Under the pieces are notes generated by a model, which saw only the letters and a list, made by a program, of their open reading frames with translations, was not told the DNA's origin and ran no database searches. 64,000 bases of DNA from Mytilisepta virgata. Lineage: Eukaryota > Mollusca > Bivalvia > Mytilida > Mytilidae. The stretch spans positions 52,562,372 to 52,626,371 of the forward strand of contig CM051518.1 in NCBI GenBank assembly GCA_028015205.1, written 5' to 3'. Shown piece by piece: positions 26,301-35,100 of this stretch. Position 1 is the first letter of the stretch, and the number at the start of each line of letters is the position of its first letter. Both the position numbers and the translations under genes were made by a program.

Positions 26301-29300
26301 ACAGATATCAAAATTCTGGCGTAAAAGTGATCAGCACCTCAAGATCTACCTGCCCTGAAATTTTGAAGAAGATCCAACCACTCATTTCAGAGTTATCACC
26401 CTTTTTCCTGATTTTTTCCAAATTTTTTTGTTATTTCAAAAATCTTCTCCTCTGAAACTACTGAATGGATTTTGATAAAACTTAGCATGATTGTTCCTTA
26501 GGGTATCCTGCACAAAGTTTATGCTTCGATTTTTGATCCGTCGAAAAACATGGCCACTGTTACTAAAAATAGAACATAGGGGTCAAACAACAGTTTTTCG
26601 CAACTTTTTCCTGATTTTTTCCAAATTTTTTTGTTATTTCAAAAATCTTCTCCTCTGAAACTACTGAATGGATTTTGATAAAACTTAGCATGATTGTTCC
26701 TTAGGGTATCCTGCACAAAGTTTATGCTTCGATTTTTGATCCGTCGAAAAACATGGCCACTGTTACTAAAAATAGAACATAGGGGTCAAACAACAGTTTT
26801 TCGCAACTATCTCAAAAATCATAAGGTTACGGCAAATTCTGGCAGGTTGAAAGTATTCAGCATGATGAGAGCTACCTGCGTGCTGATTTTCGTGAAAATC
26901 TGTCAACTGATGTTAGAGTTATTGCCCTTTTTTGACATTTTTGGTTTTTTTTTATGTTATTATTTCAAAAATCTTCTCCTCTGAAACTACTGAATGGATT
27001 TGGATAAAACTTAGCATGATTGTTCCTTAGGGTATCCTGCACAAAGTTTATGCTTCGATTTTTGATCCGTCGAAAAACATGGCCACTGTTACTAAAAATA
27101 GAACATAGGGGTCAAACAACATTTTTTCGCAACTATCTCAAAAATCATAAGGTTATGGCAAATTCTGGCAGGTTGAAAGTGTTCAGCATGATGAGAGCTA
27201 CCTGTGTGTATATTTTCGTGAAAATCTGTCAACTGATGTTAGAGTTATTGTCCTTTTTTGACATTTTTGGCTTTTTAGCTCACCTGGCCTAAAAGGCCAT
27301 GTGAGCTTTTGCCATCACTTTTCGTCCGTCGTCCGTCGTCCGTCCGTCCGTCCGTCGTAAACTTTTCATTCAAACATCTTCTCCTCAGAAACCATTTGGC
27401 CAATTCCAACCAAACTTTGCATGAGTGGTGTATGCAAGGTCCCCAACAAAGATTCCTCATTTAGTTCTGATTGGTCAAGAAACATGGCCACCAGAGGCAA
27501 TTCTTGTTTCTGATTGGCTGATTTTCAAAAATCTTCTCCTCTGAAACGGCTGGGCAGATTGGATCGAGGCTTCATAGGAATGATATATGACATGTCCTCC
27601 ACAAACGATCCTCATTTTATATTGATCCGATGAAAAACATGGCCACTGTTGCTAAAAATAGAACATAGGCGTAAATTGCTGTTTTTTGCTAATAACTCAA
27701 AAACCGTTACAGATATCGAAAATCTGACATGGGGTAAAATTGATCAGCATGACAAGATCTACCTACCCTGAAATTTTGAAGGAAATTCCAAAACCCATTT
27801 AGGAGTTATTGCCCTTTTTTCGTCAAATTTTCAAAATTTTAACATTTTTTGTCATTTATTTCCAAAACTATTTGAGATAGAAGTGAAATGTAAATTTGAA
27901 AAATGTTTGCCATGTTGAGATCCACCTACCCTGAAATTTTTAAGGAAATCCCAAAACCCATTTAGAAGTTGTTGCCCTTTTTTTGTCAAATTTTCAAAAT
28001 TTTTTCATTCAAAAATCTTCTCCTCTGAAACCGCTGGGCCGATTGGTTTGAAACTTAATAGGAATGATCTATGACATGTCCTCTACAAACGATCCTCAAT
28101 TTATTTTGATCTGACGTAAAACATGGCTGTCGTAGCTAAAAATAGAATATAGGGGTGAATGTGTTGTTTTTGGCTTATAACTTAAAAACCGTTACAGATA
28201 TCAAAAATCTGACATCGGGTAAAATTGATGAGCATGACAAGATCTACCTAACCTGAAATTTTGAAAGAAATGCTAAAACCCATTTAGGAGTTATTGCCCT
28301 TTTTTCATCAAATTTTGAAAATTTAACATTTTTCGTCATTTATCCCATAAACTATTTGAGATAGAAGTGATATGTAAATTTGAAAAATGTTTGCCATGTT
28401 GAGATCTACATACCCTGAAATTTTAAAGGAAATCCCAAAACCCATTTAGGAGTTATTGCCCTTTTTTTGTCAAATTTTCAAAATTTTAACATTTTTGCAT
28501 TTATCTCCAAAAGTATTTGAGATAGAAGTGAAATGTAAATTGAAAAATGTTTGCCATGTTGAGATCTACCTACCCTGAAATTTTGAAGAGAATCCCAAAT
28601 TCTATTTTGGAGTTATTGGTTTGTGTAATTTGAGGTTGGGTTCTGTTACATTTATTTAAGGTTCACCCTTATTCCTGGTCAATTTTATCAACTTCCTGCC
28701 AGGACTACCACCATCAGGGAACATACATGTATTTTAACATTAAACCTTATGAAAAATAAATCTTCAACAAATTTTCCCTGAACAATTGAACCAATTGCAA
28801 AAAACTTGGTCAAATAGTTGATTAATTGTCCAATGAAAACCAGACTCCAGGTGAGCGATACAGGCTCTGGTGAGCCTCTTGTTTTTATGTTATGATTTCA
28901 AAAATCTTCTTCTCTGAAACTACTATTCAAAATCAAATGAAACTTGGTATGATTGTTCCTTAGGGTATCCTGCAAAAAGTTAATGCTTGGATTTTTGATT
29001 GGTCGAAAAACATGTCCGCCCTTACTAAAAATAGAACATAGGGGTCAAAATGCTGTTTTTTGCTATTTTTTCCTGAATTATAGAAATAAAATGATGATGA
29101 AAGTTTGTTTTGGACGGCCATTTTTAAGATGGCTGCCATTTTCCCGCCATTTTTAACACTTGCTCGGATTTCAACAATATTTGGTTTTTAAAGTAAACAT
29201 GGTATCCTTAGTGAATGGTGATGATGAGAATGTTGTATAACAATGATTAAACTTCATAATATGTGAGCTTTTAATTGCCATCACTTGGCGTCTGTCATCA

Positions 29301-30966
29301 TCGTTAACAAATTTTAAAACATCTTCTCCTCTGAAACTACTAGGGGGATTTGGATTAAACTTAGCATGATTGTTCCTGCAATATTTCCTTTTCAAGTACA
29401 ATAAAAAGCCTTAACCCACAATTTTTACATAACTTCTTTCAAACATTTTAAAAAACGAAGACAACATATAGACCAAAAGATTTATACTTGTATTTGAAGA
29501 TGAATTAAAGCTTGTATTTTGTATTGTGAATCATCAGATTGACCATGACTGTATCTTAATCAAGCGTAGGGAGAACTCATGCCCATTTCTTTCCAGAGGT
29601 TCTTGAAAGGCTTTTAAAGGTATTTTCAGCATTTTACGTGACCTTTAATACTCAGTTTAATTTACAACAAACATTAATATATTAATTTAGTTTATAGTGC
29701 ATTGTTTGCCAGGTGAGCGATTCAGGCTCTTGAGAGCCTCTTGTTTGTATATGAGCTTATAATCATGACTTTGAGATCAAGTTTGTGTTTCAGGCTGATC
29801 GGATAATTATTTCTTGGAGATAGAAATTATTGTCAAAATATTAGTTTTCCATACTTTTTTGCAAACCGTTTTTCCAATTGATCTTATTTTTAGTATGTCA
29901 GCTTATATTGATGAGCAACATATCAGGTTCGAGTTTAAGGCTGATGGGGAAATTAGTGTGTACTCCTTTGCAAACACAGTTTCATGATTTTAGGAATTAC
30001 TCTGTCCAGATGTCTGTGTCCGATTCACATGGTCAAGGAGCATTTGGTGTGTTTGCTCATAGCTCAAGCCAGTAGGGGACATTGTATTGCCCAACAATAC
30101 TCTCAGAATGCTTGTTTTAATCCAATTTCAGTTGAATTTTAGATCTGTAAAAATTATTACAAACAAATTATATGATACCATGATTAATTTTAATTATTAC
30201 TTTGCGTTTTTATTTAGAATTGGTGAATCAGAAAAAAATTTATCGTGTAACCATATTCTTTGCTTTAGGTGATATTTATTGCAGTGCATAAAAGTCATTA
30301 CAGAAATATCATTAAATGTCTATAAAATAAAAAAAAACATTAAGATCAAGTAACTATTATATTTCAGGTTTACAGGAGTACATAGAGGCAGTGTCGTTTT
30401 ATCATTATCTCAAGAATAAAAAACTTGTTAGTTTAGAAGAAGTACAGAAAGACCTTACATTTACTTGCTCAAGTGCATGTGTTGATGGTATTGACAATGA
30501 TTTGTCACAGCTGAGTACCAAAAAGACAGAACACTCTGACGCAATAGAAACAGAGTGCAAAGTCCATGATATTTGTAATAGCTCAGACTTCAAATCTGAC
30601 TCAAAAAGTATTCAGGTTCACATACCTCCAACAGAATACATGTTAGGTATAGCTGATTTAACTGGCGAATTAATGAGGCTTGCAGTCAGCAGTGTAGGCA
30701 AAGGTGATTTAGATACTCCATTCCAGGTTCGAGACTTTTTACAATTAATGCAGTCGGGATTTGTGTCATTTGGGAATTGTGGTAGAGAAATAGGACGTAA
30801 ATTGAGCACTTTACGACAGAGTCTACAGAAAGTAGAGTCAGCCTGCTACACATTACAAGTAAGGGGATCAGAAATTCCCAAACACATGTTGGTAGATGTG
30901 TTAAGCTCAGGACCATCTGATTATGTTTCAAACTTTGACAATGATGTTTCAATCACTGATGATTAA
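5311..30966 (+). CDS. TSNAX: Translin-associated factor X (Trax), spliced, 4 exons
   Basis: Trax pairs with translin to form C3PO, an octameric endoribonuclease that trims passenger strands in RNAi and processes tRNA 5' leaders; Trax is the catalytic subunit. Joining 5311-5317, 12929-13112, 20556-20689 and 30368-30966 gives 924 bases (307 residues plus stop), all GT-AG and with matching phases. Residues 4-8 (KRKRK) form a nuclear-localisation-like cluster. The Trax signature LVKLSRD..IESKRTIFLLQRL follows, then LQEYIEA with acidic E112/E115, ADLTGELMR with D205/E209, and the C-terminal VRGSEIPKHMLVDVL. These acidic residues align with human E126, E129, D193 and E197, the metal-binding site, so the enzyme should be active. 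Human Trax has 290 residues; an insert at about 140-190, rich in Ser, Thr and Asp, explains the extra length. Introns of 7.6, 7.4 and 9.7 kb are filled with transposons. Confidence 0.9.
5485..6937. mobile_element. Long foldback element (hAT-like ends), interrupted by another repeat
   Basis: Both ends carry CACAGGGGCC(C)CGACTTCTGG in inverted orientation. The inverted similarity continues inward through TGTCTTATTTCATGAGTACTTTT, CCAAAATGAAT and GTCGAAAGCAACGTT, centred near 6650. Flanking octamers GGGCACAC (5477-5484) and GGACACAC (6938-6945) differ at one position, suggesting an old 8-bp target duplication. CAGGGG-type ends with 8-bp duplications point to hAT (inference). The left arm holds a later insertion at 5517-6287. 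The 68-codon frame at 6436-6642 is part of the arm and not a gene. Confidence 0.75.
5517..6287 (+). mobile_element. AGCTCACC-family element (short copy)
   Basis: The head palindrome AGCTCAACTGGCCC/GGGCCAAGTGAGCT is followed by a CGTCCGTCGTCGTCG microsatellite, about three tandem units (the TTAGAGAACC...ATGAAACCAAACATGGCATGAA block) and the tail CAGGTGAGCGACACAGG with hairpin GTCTTGAGAGCC, ending CTAGTTT. It lies within the left arm of the foldback element at 5485-6937, so it is the younger insertion. Confidence 0.8.
7215..7450. repeat. Dispersed repeat, copy 1 (partner at 51905-52110)
   Basis: Shares ACAGTATAATT.AATAA.TCTATTGGCTAATAAA.GATCA, CGGTGGTG and repeated GTGAATAACC(TCGAC) segments with 51905-52110. 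The family is not recognised. The short GAATAACCTCGAC subrepeat occurs two to three times in each copy. Confidence 0.6.
8093..8354 (+). mobile_element. tRNA-derived SINE, full-length copy
   Basis: The 5' part is tRNA-like: an A box around TTGGCCGAGTG and a B box around GGTTGCGAGTTCAAATCTC at tRNA-like spacing, with a Leu/Ser-type long arm. It is followed by a body with TTGACAAGGATTGCCAATTT and ACTGGCCGCCG, and an A-rich end CCCCAACAAAACAAACAAATAA. A perfect 13-bp target duplication AATATCGGAAAGG lies at 8080-8092 and 8355-8367, as expected for LINE-driven insertion. Three other copies are in the window. Confidence 0.9.
8368..9515. other. TSNAX intron 1 sequence without clear features
   Basis: AT-rich intronic DNA. 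Short open frames here (for example 8481-8693) show no family resemblance. No repeat structure was recognised. Confidence 0.4.
9516..12534 (+). mobile_element. AGCTCACC-family element, long composite copy
   Basis: The head AGCTCACCTGGTCC..GGCCAGGTAAGCT is at 9516 and the tail GGTGAGCGATACAGGCTCTTGAGAGCC..CTAGTTT ends at 12534. In between are many tandem units of about 165-175 bp. Each holds CTTGTCTGAAACCACT, CCAATTGGAACC, GGCAGCAATGGTCCTTAG and ACATAGGACCCTATGGGAAA. A different block at 9975-10346 (see separate entry) and a G14 run near 11428 interrupt it. Frames such as 11641-11922 are translations of the repeat unit. Confidence 0.75.
9975..10346 (+). repeat. Foreign tandem-unit fragment with tail hairpin inside the 9.5-12.5 kb element
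   Basis: Two units (AGG.T.ATGGTTCAGGTT.AAGG.AGTTTTTCATGAAG at about 10,000 and 10,180) end in TGGTGGGGCATG and a hairpin with GTGTCC/GGACAC arms (10329-10343). The tail matches that of the 1668-3056 element (GTGGGGCATG plus GTGTC hairpin), so it is a 5'-truncated relative of that family inside an AGCTCACC element. Confidence 0.55.
12929..13112 (+). CDS. TSNAX: TSNAX exon 2
   Basis: The acceptor ATTTCCAG precedes 12929 and the donor GG/GTAAAA follows 13112. It encodes KRKRKAETSP..., a basic N-terminal segment, then FRQYQQELDQKHDKHERLVK and the Trax signature LSRDVTIESKRTIFLLQRL. The helix is the first translin-fold helix. A GGG Gly codon is split with exon 3. Only about 10 bp separate the donor from the repeat element at 13122. 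Confidence 0.92.
13122..13490 (+). mobile_element. Small TATACCCC-family element next to the exon 2 donor
   Basis: The head palindrome TATACCCCCACTCTACGGAGTGGGTGGTATA is followed by a (GTCC)n microsatellite, a short body, and the tail GAGTGGGGTATA plus hairpin TTGCAC..GTGCAA. It has the same plan as the 17080-20307 element, with a divergent sequence. It begins about 10 bp after the TSNAX exon 2 splice donor. Confidence 0.65.
13690..14552 (+). mobile_element. Tandem-unit element with GCGCA-hairpin tail, 5' truncated
   Basis: A CCATCCGTCCGTACG microsatellite is followed by about four units of 150-165 bp (TTTGTCGTTCCAGAGTTATGGGACTTAGATTG; CAAACTTTAACACATTATTA; GTCTGTATACTTTTTGATGATTTTCA). The tail is GGCGTATTATGCGCATAAGGCGCAGCAGTTTATT. 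The tail closely matches that of the 62461-63228 element, but no clear palindromic head remains. Confidence 0.6.
14553..14882 (+). repeat. Probable fragment of another tail-hairpin element
   Basis: Contains GCCCATTGTGATGATCAGATCACAGTATTCTAGTTATT (two pieces: GCCCAT, then a TGTGAT/ATCACA hairpin), which looks like the tail of a further family with the same plan. The preceding 280 bp repeats ACCTATCAACTTCTTTTTAG-type units twice. The head was not identified. Confidence 0.35.
15641..15785 (+). mobile_element. tRNA-derived SINE, internally deleted copy
   Basis: Begins GGGCCTCGGTGGCCGAGTGG (A box intact), keeps the GATCACTAGCCTGTCAACGC segment, then jumps from the start of the B box (GGGGTTGTGG) directly to GCTGTGAAATAGCCAAATGTGC near the 3' end. 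About 115 bp including most of the B box are missing. It ends CCCCAACTAAATAAACAAACAAA. Confidence 0.8.
16046..16303 (+). mobile_element. tRNA-derived SINE, near full-length copy
   Basis: GGCTTGGTGGCCAAGTGG (A box) and GGTTGTGAGTTCGAAACTC (B box) are followed by the full body and ACCCCAAACAAAAG end. Approximate AT-rich target duplications flank it. It lies 260 bp downstream of the deleted copy in TSNAX intron 2. Confidence 0.85.
17080..20307 (+). mobile_element. TATACCCC-family element (outer), split by an insertion
   Basis: The head palindrome ATACCCCACGCAACGGGTTGCGGAGGGTAT and a CCGTCCGTC microsatellite precede tandem units of 164-172 bp. The marker CATCGCAACTCCTCT falls at about 17160, 19225, 19397, 19870 and 20035. 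The tail is CGTGGGGTATG plus hairpin TGTGAGCATGCTCACA. After the first half unit the element is interrupted at 17206 by another family, and the unit resumes exactly at about 19107 (..CCTTTTT | AGATAATAAGGACATAC). Confidence 0.85.
17206..19106 (+). mobile_element. ATACGACCGCA-family element nested in the TATACCCC element
   Basis: The head palindrome ATACGACCGCAAAATTTTTGCGGTCGTAT and a (GTC)n run (GCGTCGTCGTCGTCGTCG) precede three units of about 175 bp, each with TTGGTTTTCGCACAATAACT and AAAGGAAGGTTGGGATTG. Two units of about 125 bp follow (TTGGGGTTCTTTGATATGC). The tail GCGGTCGTATCTAGCTGCGCCCAGCGGAGCA repeats the head arm and then forms a hairpin. Inside, a block at about 18095-18280 is repeated at 18660-18850 between long G runs. 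Confidence 0.85.
20556..20689 (+). CDS. TSNAX: TSNAX exon 3
   Basis: The acceptor TTTTTACAAAG precedes 20556 and the donor CCAG/GTATTT follows 20689. It encodes SSPDVQILEEALEKLRTIET and the KFLSIAKELDREDPYKFIRAYSP helix, which align with the second Trax helix region (human ...AQELSGEDMHQFHRA...). The entry and exit phases fit exons 2 and 4. Confidence 0.9.
20948..25644 (-). mobile_element. AGCTCACC-family element (outer, minus), split by a sister element
   Basis: The reverse-complement tail AAACTAGAGGCTCTCTAGAGCC..TCGCTCACCTGG is at 20948 and the reverse-complement head GGGTCAGGTGAGCT ends at 25644. Units of about 170 bp carry CCATAGGGTCCTAT, AACTAAGTTCGGCTGTGG and TTCCAATTGG. A plus-strand element is inserted at 22052-24959. 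The sequences on either side (CTATTTTTAG and AGTAACAGCAGTCATG) join to match the uninterrupted sister at 11395-11425. Confidence 0.8.
22052..24959 (+). mobile_element. AGCTCACC-family element (inner), inserted in its own family
   Basis: The head AGCTCACCTGGCCATAGGCC..GTGAGCT and microsatellite GGCGTCCGTCGTCGTCGTTG precede units with TTAGAGTTATTGCCCTT and ATAGGGGTC. The tail is CCAGGTGAGCGATTCAGGCTCCTGGGAGCC, ending CTTGTT. Insertion in an oligo-T/AG target shows no long target duplication. The middle (22,800-24,560) has unique-looking AT-rich sequence whose short open frames are not recognised, so the element may itself contain further insertions. Confidence 0.75.
26019..29745 (+). mobile_element. 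AGCTCACC-family element (outer), with nested copy
   Basis: The head AGCTCACCTGACCCGAAGGGTCATGTGAGCT is followed by a (CGTCCGTC)n run at 26066-26105. Several near-identical units each contain CTCCTCTGAAACTACTGAATGG, GATTGTTCCTTAGGGTATCC and GTCGAAAAACATGGCC. The tail CCAGGTGAGCGATTCAGGCTCTTGAGAGCC ends CTTGTTT at 29745. A sister copy sits at 27277-28883, and a truncated head (GTGAGCTTTTAATTGCC) is near 29262. Confidence 0.8.
27277..28883 (+). mobile_element. AGCTCACC-family element (inner)
   Basis: The head AGCTCACCTGGCCTAAAAGGCCATGTGAGCT, microsatellite CCGTCGTCCGTCCGTCCGTC and units of about 330 bp are visible. The units carry GATATCGAAAATCTGACATGGG and CCCATTTAGGAGTTATTGCCC. The tail is CCAGGTGAGCGATACAGGCTCTGGTGAGCCTCTTGTTT. 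It interrupts the outer unit within GACATTTTTGGCTTTT | TTATGTTATGATTTC, matching the unbroken unit at 26930-26965. Confidence 0.8.
29746..30367. other. TSNAX intron 3, 3' end
   Basis: Intronic AT-rich sequence ending in the acceptor TATTATATTTCAG. Fragments resembling 25,860-25,990 (GATCGGATAATTATTT; GAAATTATTGTCAAAATA) recur near 29,795-29,850, marking another dispersed repeat. No coding region is seen. Confidence 0.45.
30368..30966 (+). CDS. TSNAX: TSNAX exon 4 (terminal)
   Basis: Starts after TTTCAG at 30367 and ends with TAA at 30964-30966. It encodes LQEYIEAVSFYHYLKNKKLVSLEEVQKDL, a variable acidic and Ser-rich stretch, then PPTEYMLGIADLTGELMRLA, a segment starting GDLDTPFQVRDFL, LSTLRQSLQKVESACYTL and VRGSEIPKHMLVDVL. 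These are the strongest Trax matches and include all four predicted metal-binding acidic residues. Confidence 0.96.
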
Positions 30967-31097
30967 TACCATGGACCAGTAAACATTTTTTATGCAAGAA
31001 TTAAAATGCAAATTTTTACTAATGGTATTTTATTTTTTTTTTTCAAATATGCCATTGTTGTGTTTTTACTGATTTTTGCAATACTTTCCAACTTAAT

Positions 31098-31103
31098 AAT
31101 AAA
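31098..31103 (+). terminator. TSNAX: Polyadenylation signal, TSNAX
   Basis: A canonical AATAAA lies 132 bases after the stop codon in AT-rich sequence. It is the nearest clear signal downstream of the gene and precedes the LTR element by about 400 bp. Confidence 0.6.
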
Positions 31104-31500
31104 ACAGATAACAGGAGAGGTCAACAATGACCAATCAATTGTCATCCTATCCCCACTTTTTCAGACAAAAATAACATGAAAGATCATAAAACACAAAGAT
31201 AGAAAACAAAGATCCAGGAGAGTCTGACTTTGTTCAGACACTGAGCAGTGGAGGGGTTACATTGGTATGATGGATACTCAAACCTCTCCTTCTTATCTTT
31301 ACCCTGATATACATGTATGAAACACACTATAAAAGCCAATACAGTATGATTACCAACAAGAGGACTGTTAGCTAATAGTGTTAAAATTGGTTGGAAGGTA
31401 GCAGGTTCAAAATTTGCTCATTATTTGTAAAACTAGCTAAGCCTCTTAGAGCTGCTGTTTGGATACTGTCACCCTATAGTTATTGATAAAAATTCTATAT
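31104..31500. other. Intergenic between TSNAX and LTR element
   Basis: Nothing recognised. The last four bases (ATAT, 31497-31500) are the target duplication of the neighbouring LTR element. Confidence 0.5.
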
Positions 31501-32138
31501 TGTTACGGCCGAAATCACCTTTAAAATGTAGCCAACAAAAGACACAAATCAATAATAAAATTTAACAAGATTTATTATAGATACAAAGTTTACAAAAATA
31601 TTACAAAAAAAACTAAAATGTCAACTTAACTGTTCAAAATCCTGTTTTTTCTTGATCCGGAATTCTGGTCAATGTTGCCTGAATCCAAACGGAATATTAT
31701 ATCCAATCAGTCACAATCTAGTATGATGTAATGAAAATAACAGTCTGTCAAGTACGATGTATGAAACGTAAATAAATCCAACAGCTGAGAACACAAGAAT
31801 GTCTATGTACGGTCCAATATGCTATACCCTGCAAGTTTAACTTTCGTGTCCATATATATACTGTAGAACGGAAACTTCTGGAATACGGTAGAAGTTCGAA
31901 TCACACCATAATTATTACGTAAGTCAAATAGAAAGTTCTAGTTATTCCATCAGTATCCATTATTGTTCCAGTGATTTCTAAACTGCGCAGTTATAACATT
32001 ATTTGGTAAACAACTATAAATATTATGTAAACATATTATACATGTTATAAGGCTACGCAAAACAAAGCAGGCCAAGATAAATAATATAATAATTACAATA
32101 CCATATCAAAATAAATATAATAATACAATATCATAACA
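31501..32138 (-). repeat. 3' LTR
   Basis: 638 bp with TG...CA ends, and every base appears to match the copy at 35776-36413. On the minus strand it follows the polypurine tract at 32149-32139. The last 15 codons of the long ORF run into it. Confidence 0.93.
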
Positions 32139-35100
32139 CCTCCCCCCTTAAAAGAAGTTGGAGGGTAACGAGAACTTCGCATGAACAATATATACAAAAA
32201 TATATAGTATGTATACAGTGTTTTAATAAAATCTAGATAAAGCATATATCTAATTTCTTGTCTCATAAAATCAAGTTTACGTGGATTGAGCCGGTAAGGA
32301 TGTTGCTTAATTGGAGAAGCATCGCCTACATCAACATCATGACAAACAGCAGTGGTTTTGTTTGGCACATCTGGAAAAAGATTTTTAAAAGAAAATACCA
32401 AAGTTTTCAATTTTTGTCTGCGATCGAAAGTCAGATGTGCAAGTTTTGAGTCTAAATCTGATAAAATTTCAGAATTTTTCAATCTAACAGTTTGTTCCAT
32501 AGTCTTCGAATCAAAAGATGGTTCAATTATATCTGGTTTGTCATGATCGTTCTCCGATTTAACCATGGCTAAAGTGGCAACTGGTTTACTCTCACCTTCG
32601 TTAGTACGCTCAAAATATGGTTTTAACATATTAATGTGACACACTCTATTTTGTTTACGCCGACCTGGAGTTTTTACAATATAATTCAAATCATTAATTT
32701 TACTGTCGATTGTATAAGGACCACAGTATTTAGCCTGTAAAGGATGCCCAGGGACTGGCAAAAATACAAGTACCTTATCACCAGGCTCAAAAACTCTGTC
32801 CCTGGCATCTTTATCATACCATATTTTCATCTTATTCGGTACAGTTTTTAAGTTTTTCTGAGCAATTTGACAAGCAGTATACAATTTTTCTTTAAATCTA
32901 GATACATAGTCTAGAAGATTCAAGTCAGTGTGTTCAGTAAGCCATTTTTCCTTAACCAATTTCAAAGGTCCCCTTACAGTATGACCAAACACTAACTCAA
33001 AGGGGCTAAAACCAAGGGATTCTTGAACAGCCTCTCGAACCGCAAAAAGTAGAAAGTGAACACCATCATCCCAGTCCCTGTCAAATTGAAGACAAAAAGT
33101 CCTAATCATGTTCTTCAATGTTTGATGAAAACGTTCTAAGGCACCTTGAGATTCTGGATGATAAGCACTTGATCTATACTGAGCAATCCCTAACTGATAA
33201 ACGACCTGCTGAAATAAACCTGACATAAAATTTGAACCCTGGTCGGACTGTATAGACTTAGGAAGTCCTACTAATGTGAAAAATTTGATAAGAGCTTTGA
33301 CAATAGTTGGTGTCTTAATATTCCTTAAGGGAATAGCCTCAGGAAAGCGAGTGGATGTACACATGATCGTTAATAAATAAGCATTTCCAGTCTTGGTCTT
33401 TGGTAAAGGTCCAACACAATCAATAAGTACTCGGCTGAAAGGTTCTTCAAAGGCTGGAATTGGCAGAAGTGGTGCTGGTGGTATTTTCTGGTTAGGCTTG
33501 CCAACAACCTGGCATATATGGCATGATTTGCAGTATTCTGTGACATCATTTCTTAGTCTGGGCCAGTAGAAATGTTGCAAGATCTTAAGGCAAGTCTTCC
33601 TTATACCTAAATGTCCAGCCAAGGGGGTGTCATGGGCAAGACCAATAATTTCTTGCCTATAGACTTTAGGCACCACCACTTGGTATACCACTCTCCATTC
33701 CTCCTCTGGGATAGCATCAGGGGGCCTCCACTTCCTCATCAAAATGCCGTCTTGATGGTAGTAACATTCGGCCACTTTGTCTGCTTCTTGGGGTAGAGCC
33801 CTCTTGCAGAGCTGAAGAACCTCAGGGTCTTTATTCTGTTCTTCCCTAAATGTTCTTTTGTCTAATGAATGGCTGTTTACGTCTGGCCATGGCATAATTA
33901 GACGTTTGTTAGTACCAGGTGGTCTTATTATGGCCTTTTCTGAGCTACCGGGACCTTCAATGTCGGCAAAGAAAGTGTCAGAAAGGTCCATATAATCATA
34001 CTGGCCTTCTTGTAAATCCTCATCTTGTTGTTTTCTTGCCATTGCCCTAGTAACAACACAAGCTGGATACAGTTCAGCATCTTCTTCAGGTGATTTAACA
34101 TCCACCACCGGTTCACTTGTAACAATTGGTTCAGCAACCACTTTGTTCCTAGCTAGATCATTTCCTAGCAATAATGAAACACCCTCAACAGGGAGTGTAG
34201 GACGAACACCCACAACAACTGGTCCAGTAATTAAATCTGACTTCAAATAAATACGATGGAGGGGAACATCTATACAACCTAACTCCACACCTCGTAACAA
34301 AACGGAGGCACCAACGGACGTCTCCTCAGACAAAGGCAACACACCTTCTAACAACAAAGACTGAGAAGCTCCAGTGTCCCGTAAAATCTTAATAGGCTGA
34401 GGAGTAGTATTATTAACAATAGAAACAAACCCATCAGACATAAAGGGTTGATAATCCTCCATGTAATCACAAAAACTGGACTTAAAAGCCTGACTCGCAG
34501 GACATTCCAACTTATTGGTAACAACGGGTGTCGTACAAGCACTGGACTTGGGCTTATGATCTCTTTCATTCTTCTTCTGGAGTCTAAAACAATCAGCCAT
34601 CAGGTGACCATTTTTCTTACAATAAGCACAAGTTAGTGACTTCTTCTCAAAAGTATCAAATTTTGGACCAGACATATTATAACTTGACGGACTCTTATTC
34701 TGTGCAACAGGCTTACAATCAGTACGCTCAGTGCTTTGATTTTTGTAATTTCCGCTAGAAGTATTAAAATTTTGACCTTTGAAACTTCTTTTATGTGAAA
34801 TGGTATAATTATCGGAAACAACAGCTGCATCTTGCAATGTCTCAACAGTTTTGTCATCTAAATGTGTTTTTAAGTCTAAATTAACACACTGCTTGAACTC
34901 TTCTAATAACATTAATTGTCTTAATTTATCAAAATTTTTATCTATTTTCTTTGACGTAAGCCATTTATCAAATAAATCTTCTTTTTCCCTAGCAAATTCA
35001 ACATAGGTTTGTGTTTCAAACTTTTTATAAAACCTAAATTTCTGTCGATATGCTTCTGGCACTAGCTCATAAGCTTTCAAAACTTCCTGTTTAACAGTGT

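Noticed and set aside
26694..29156. Three similar plus-strand frames starting MFLRVSC.KFML.FLI (26694, 27020, 28953)
   Set aside because: They are translations of the tandem unit of the AGCTCACC element. Similarity follows the DNA repeat, without sign of protein constraint.
30405..30952. Minus-strand frames opposite TSNAX exon 4
   Set aside because: Antisense shadows of the well-supported Trax exon.
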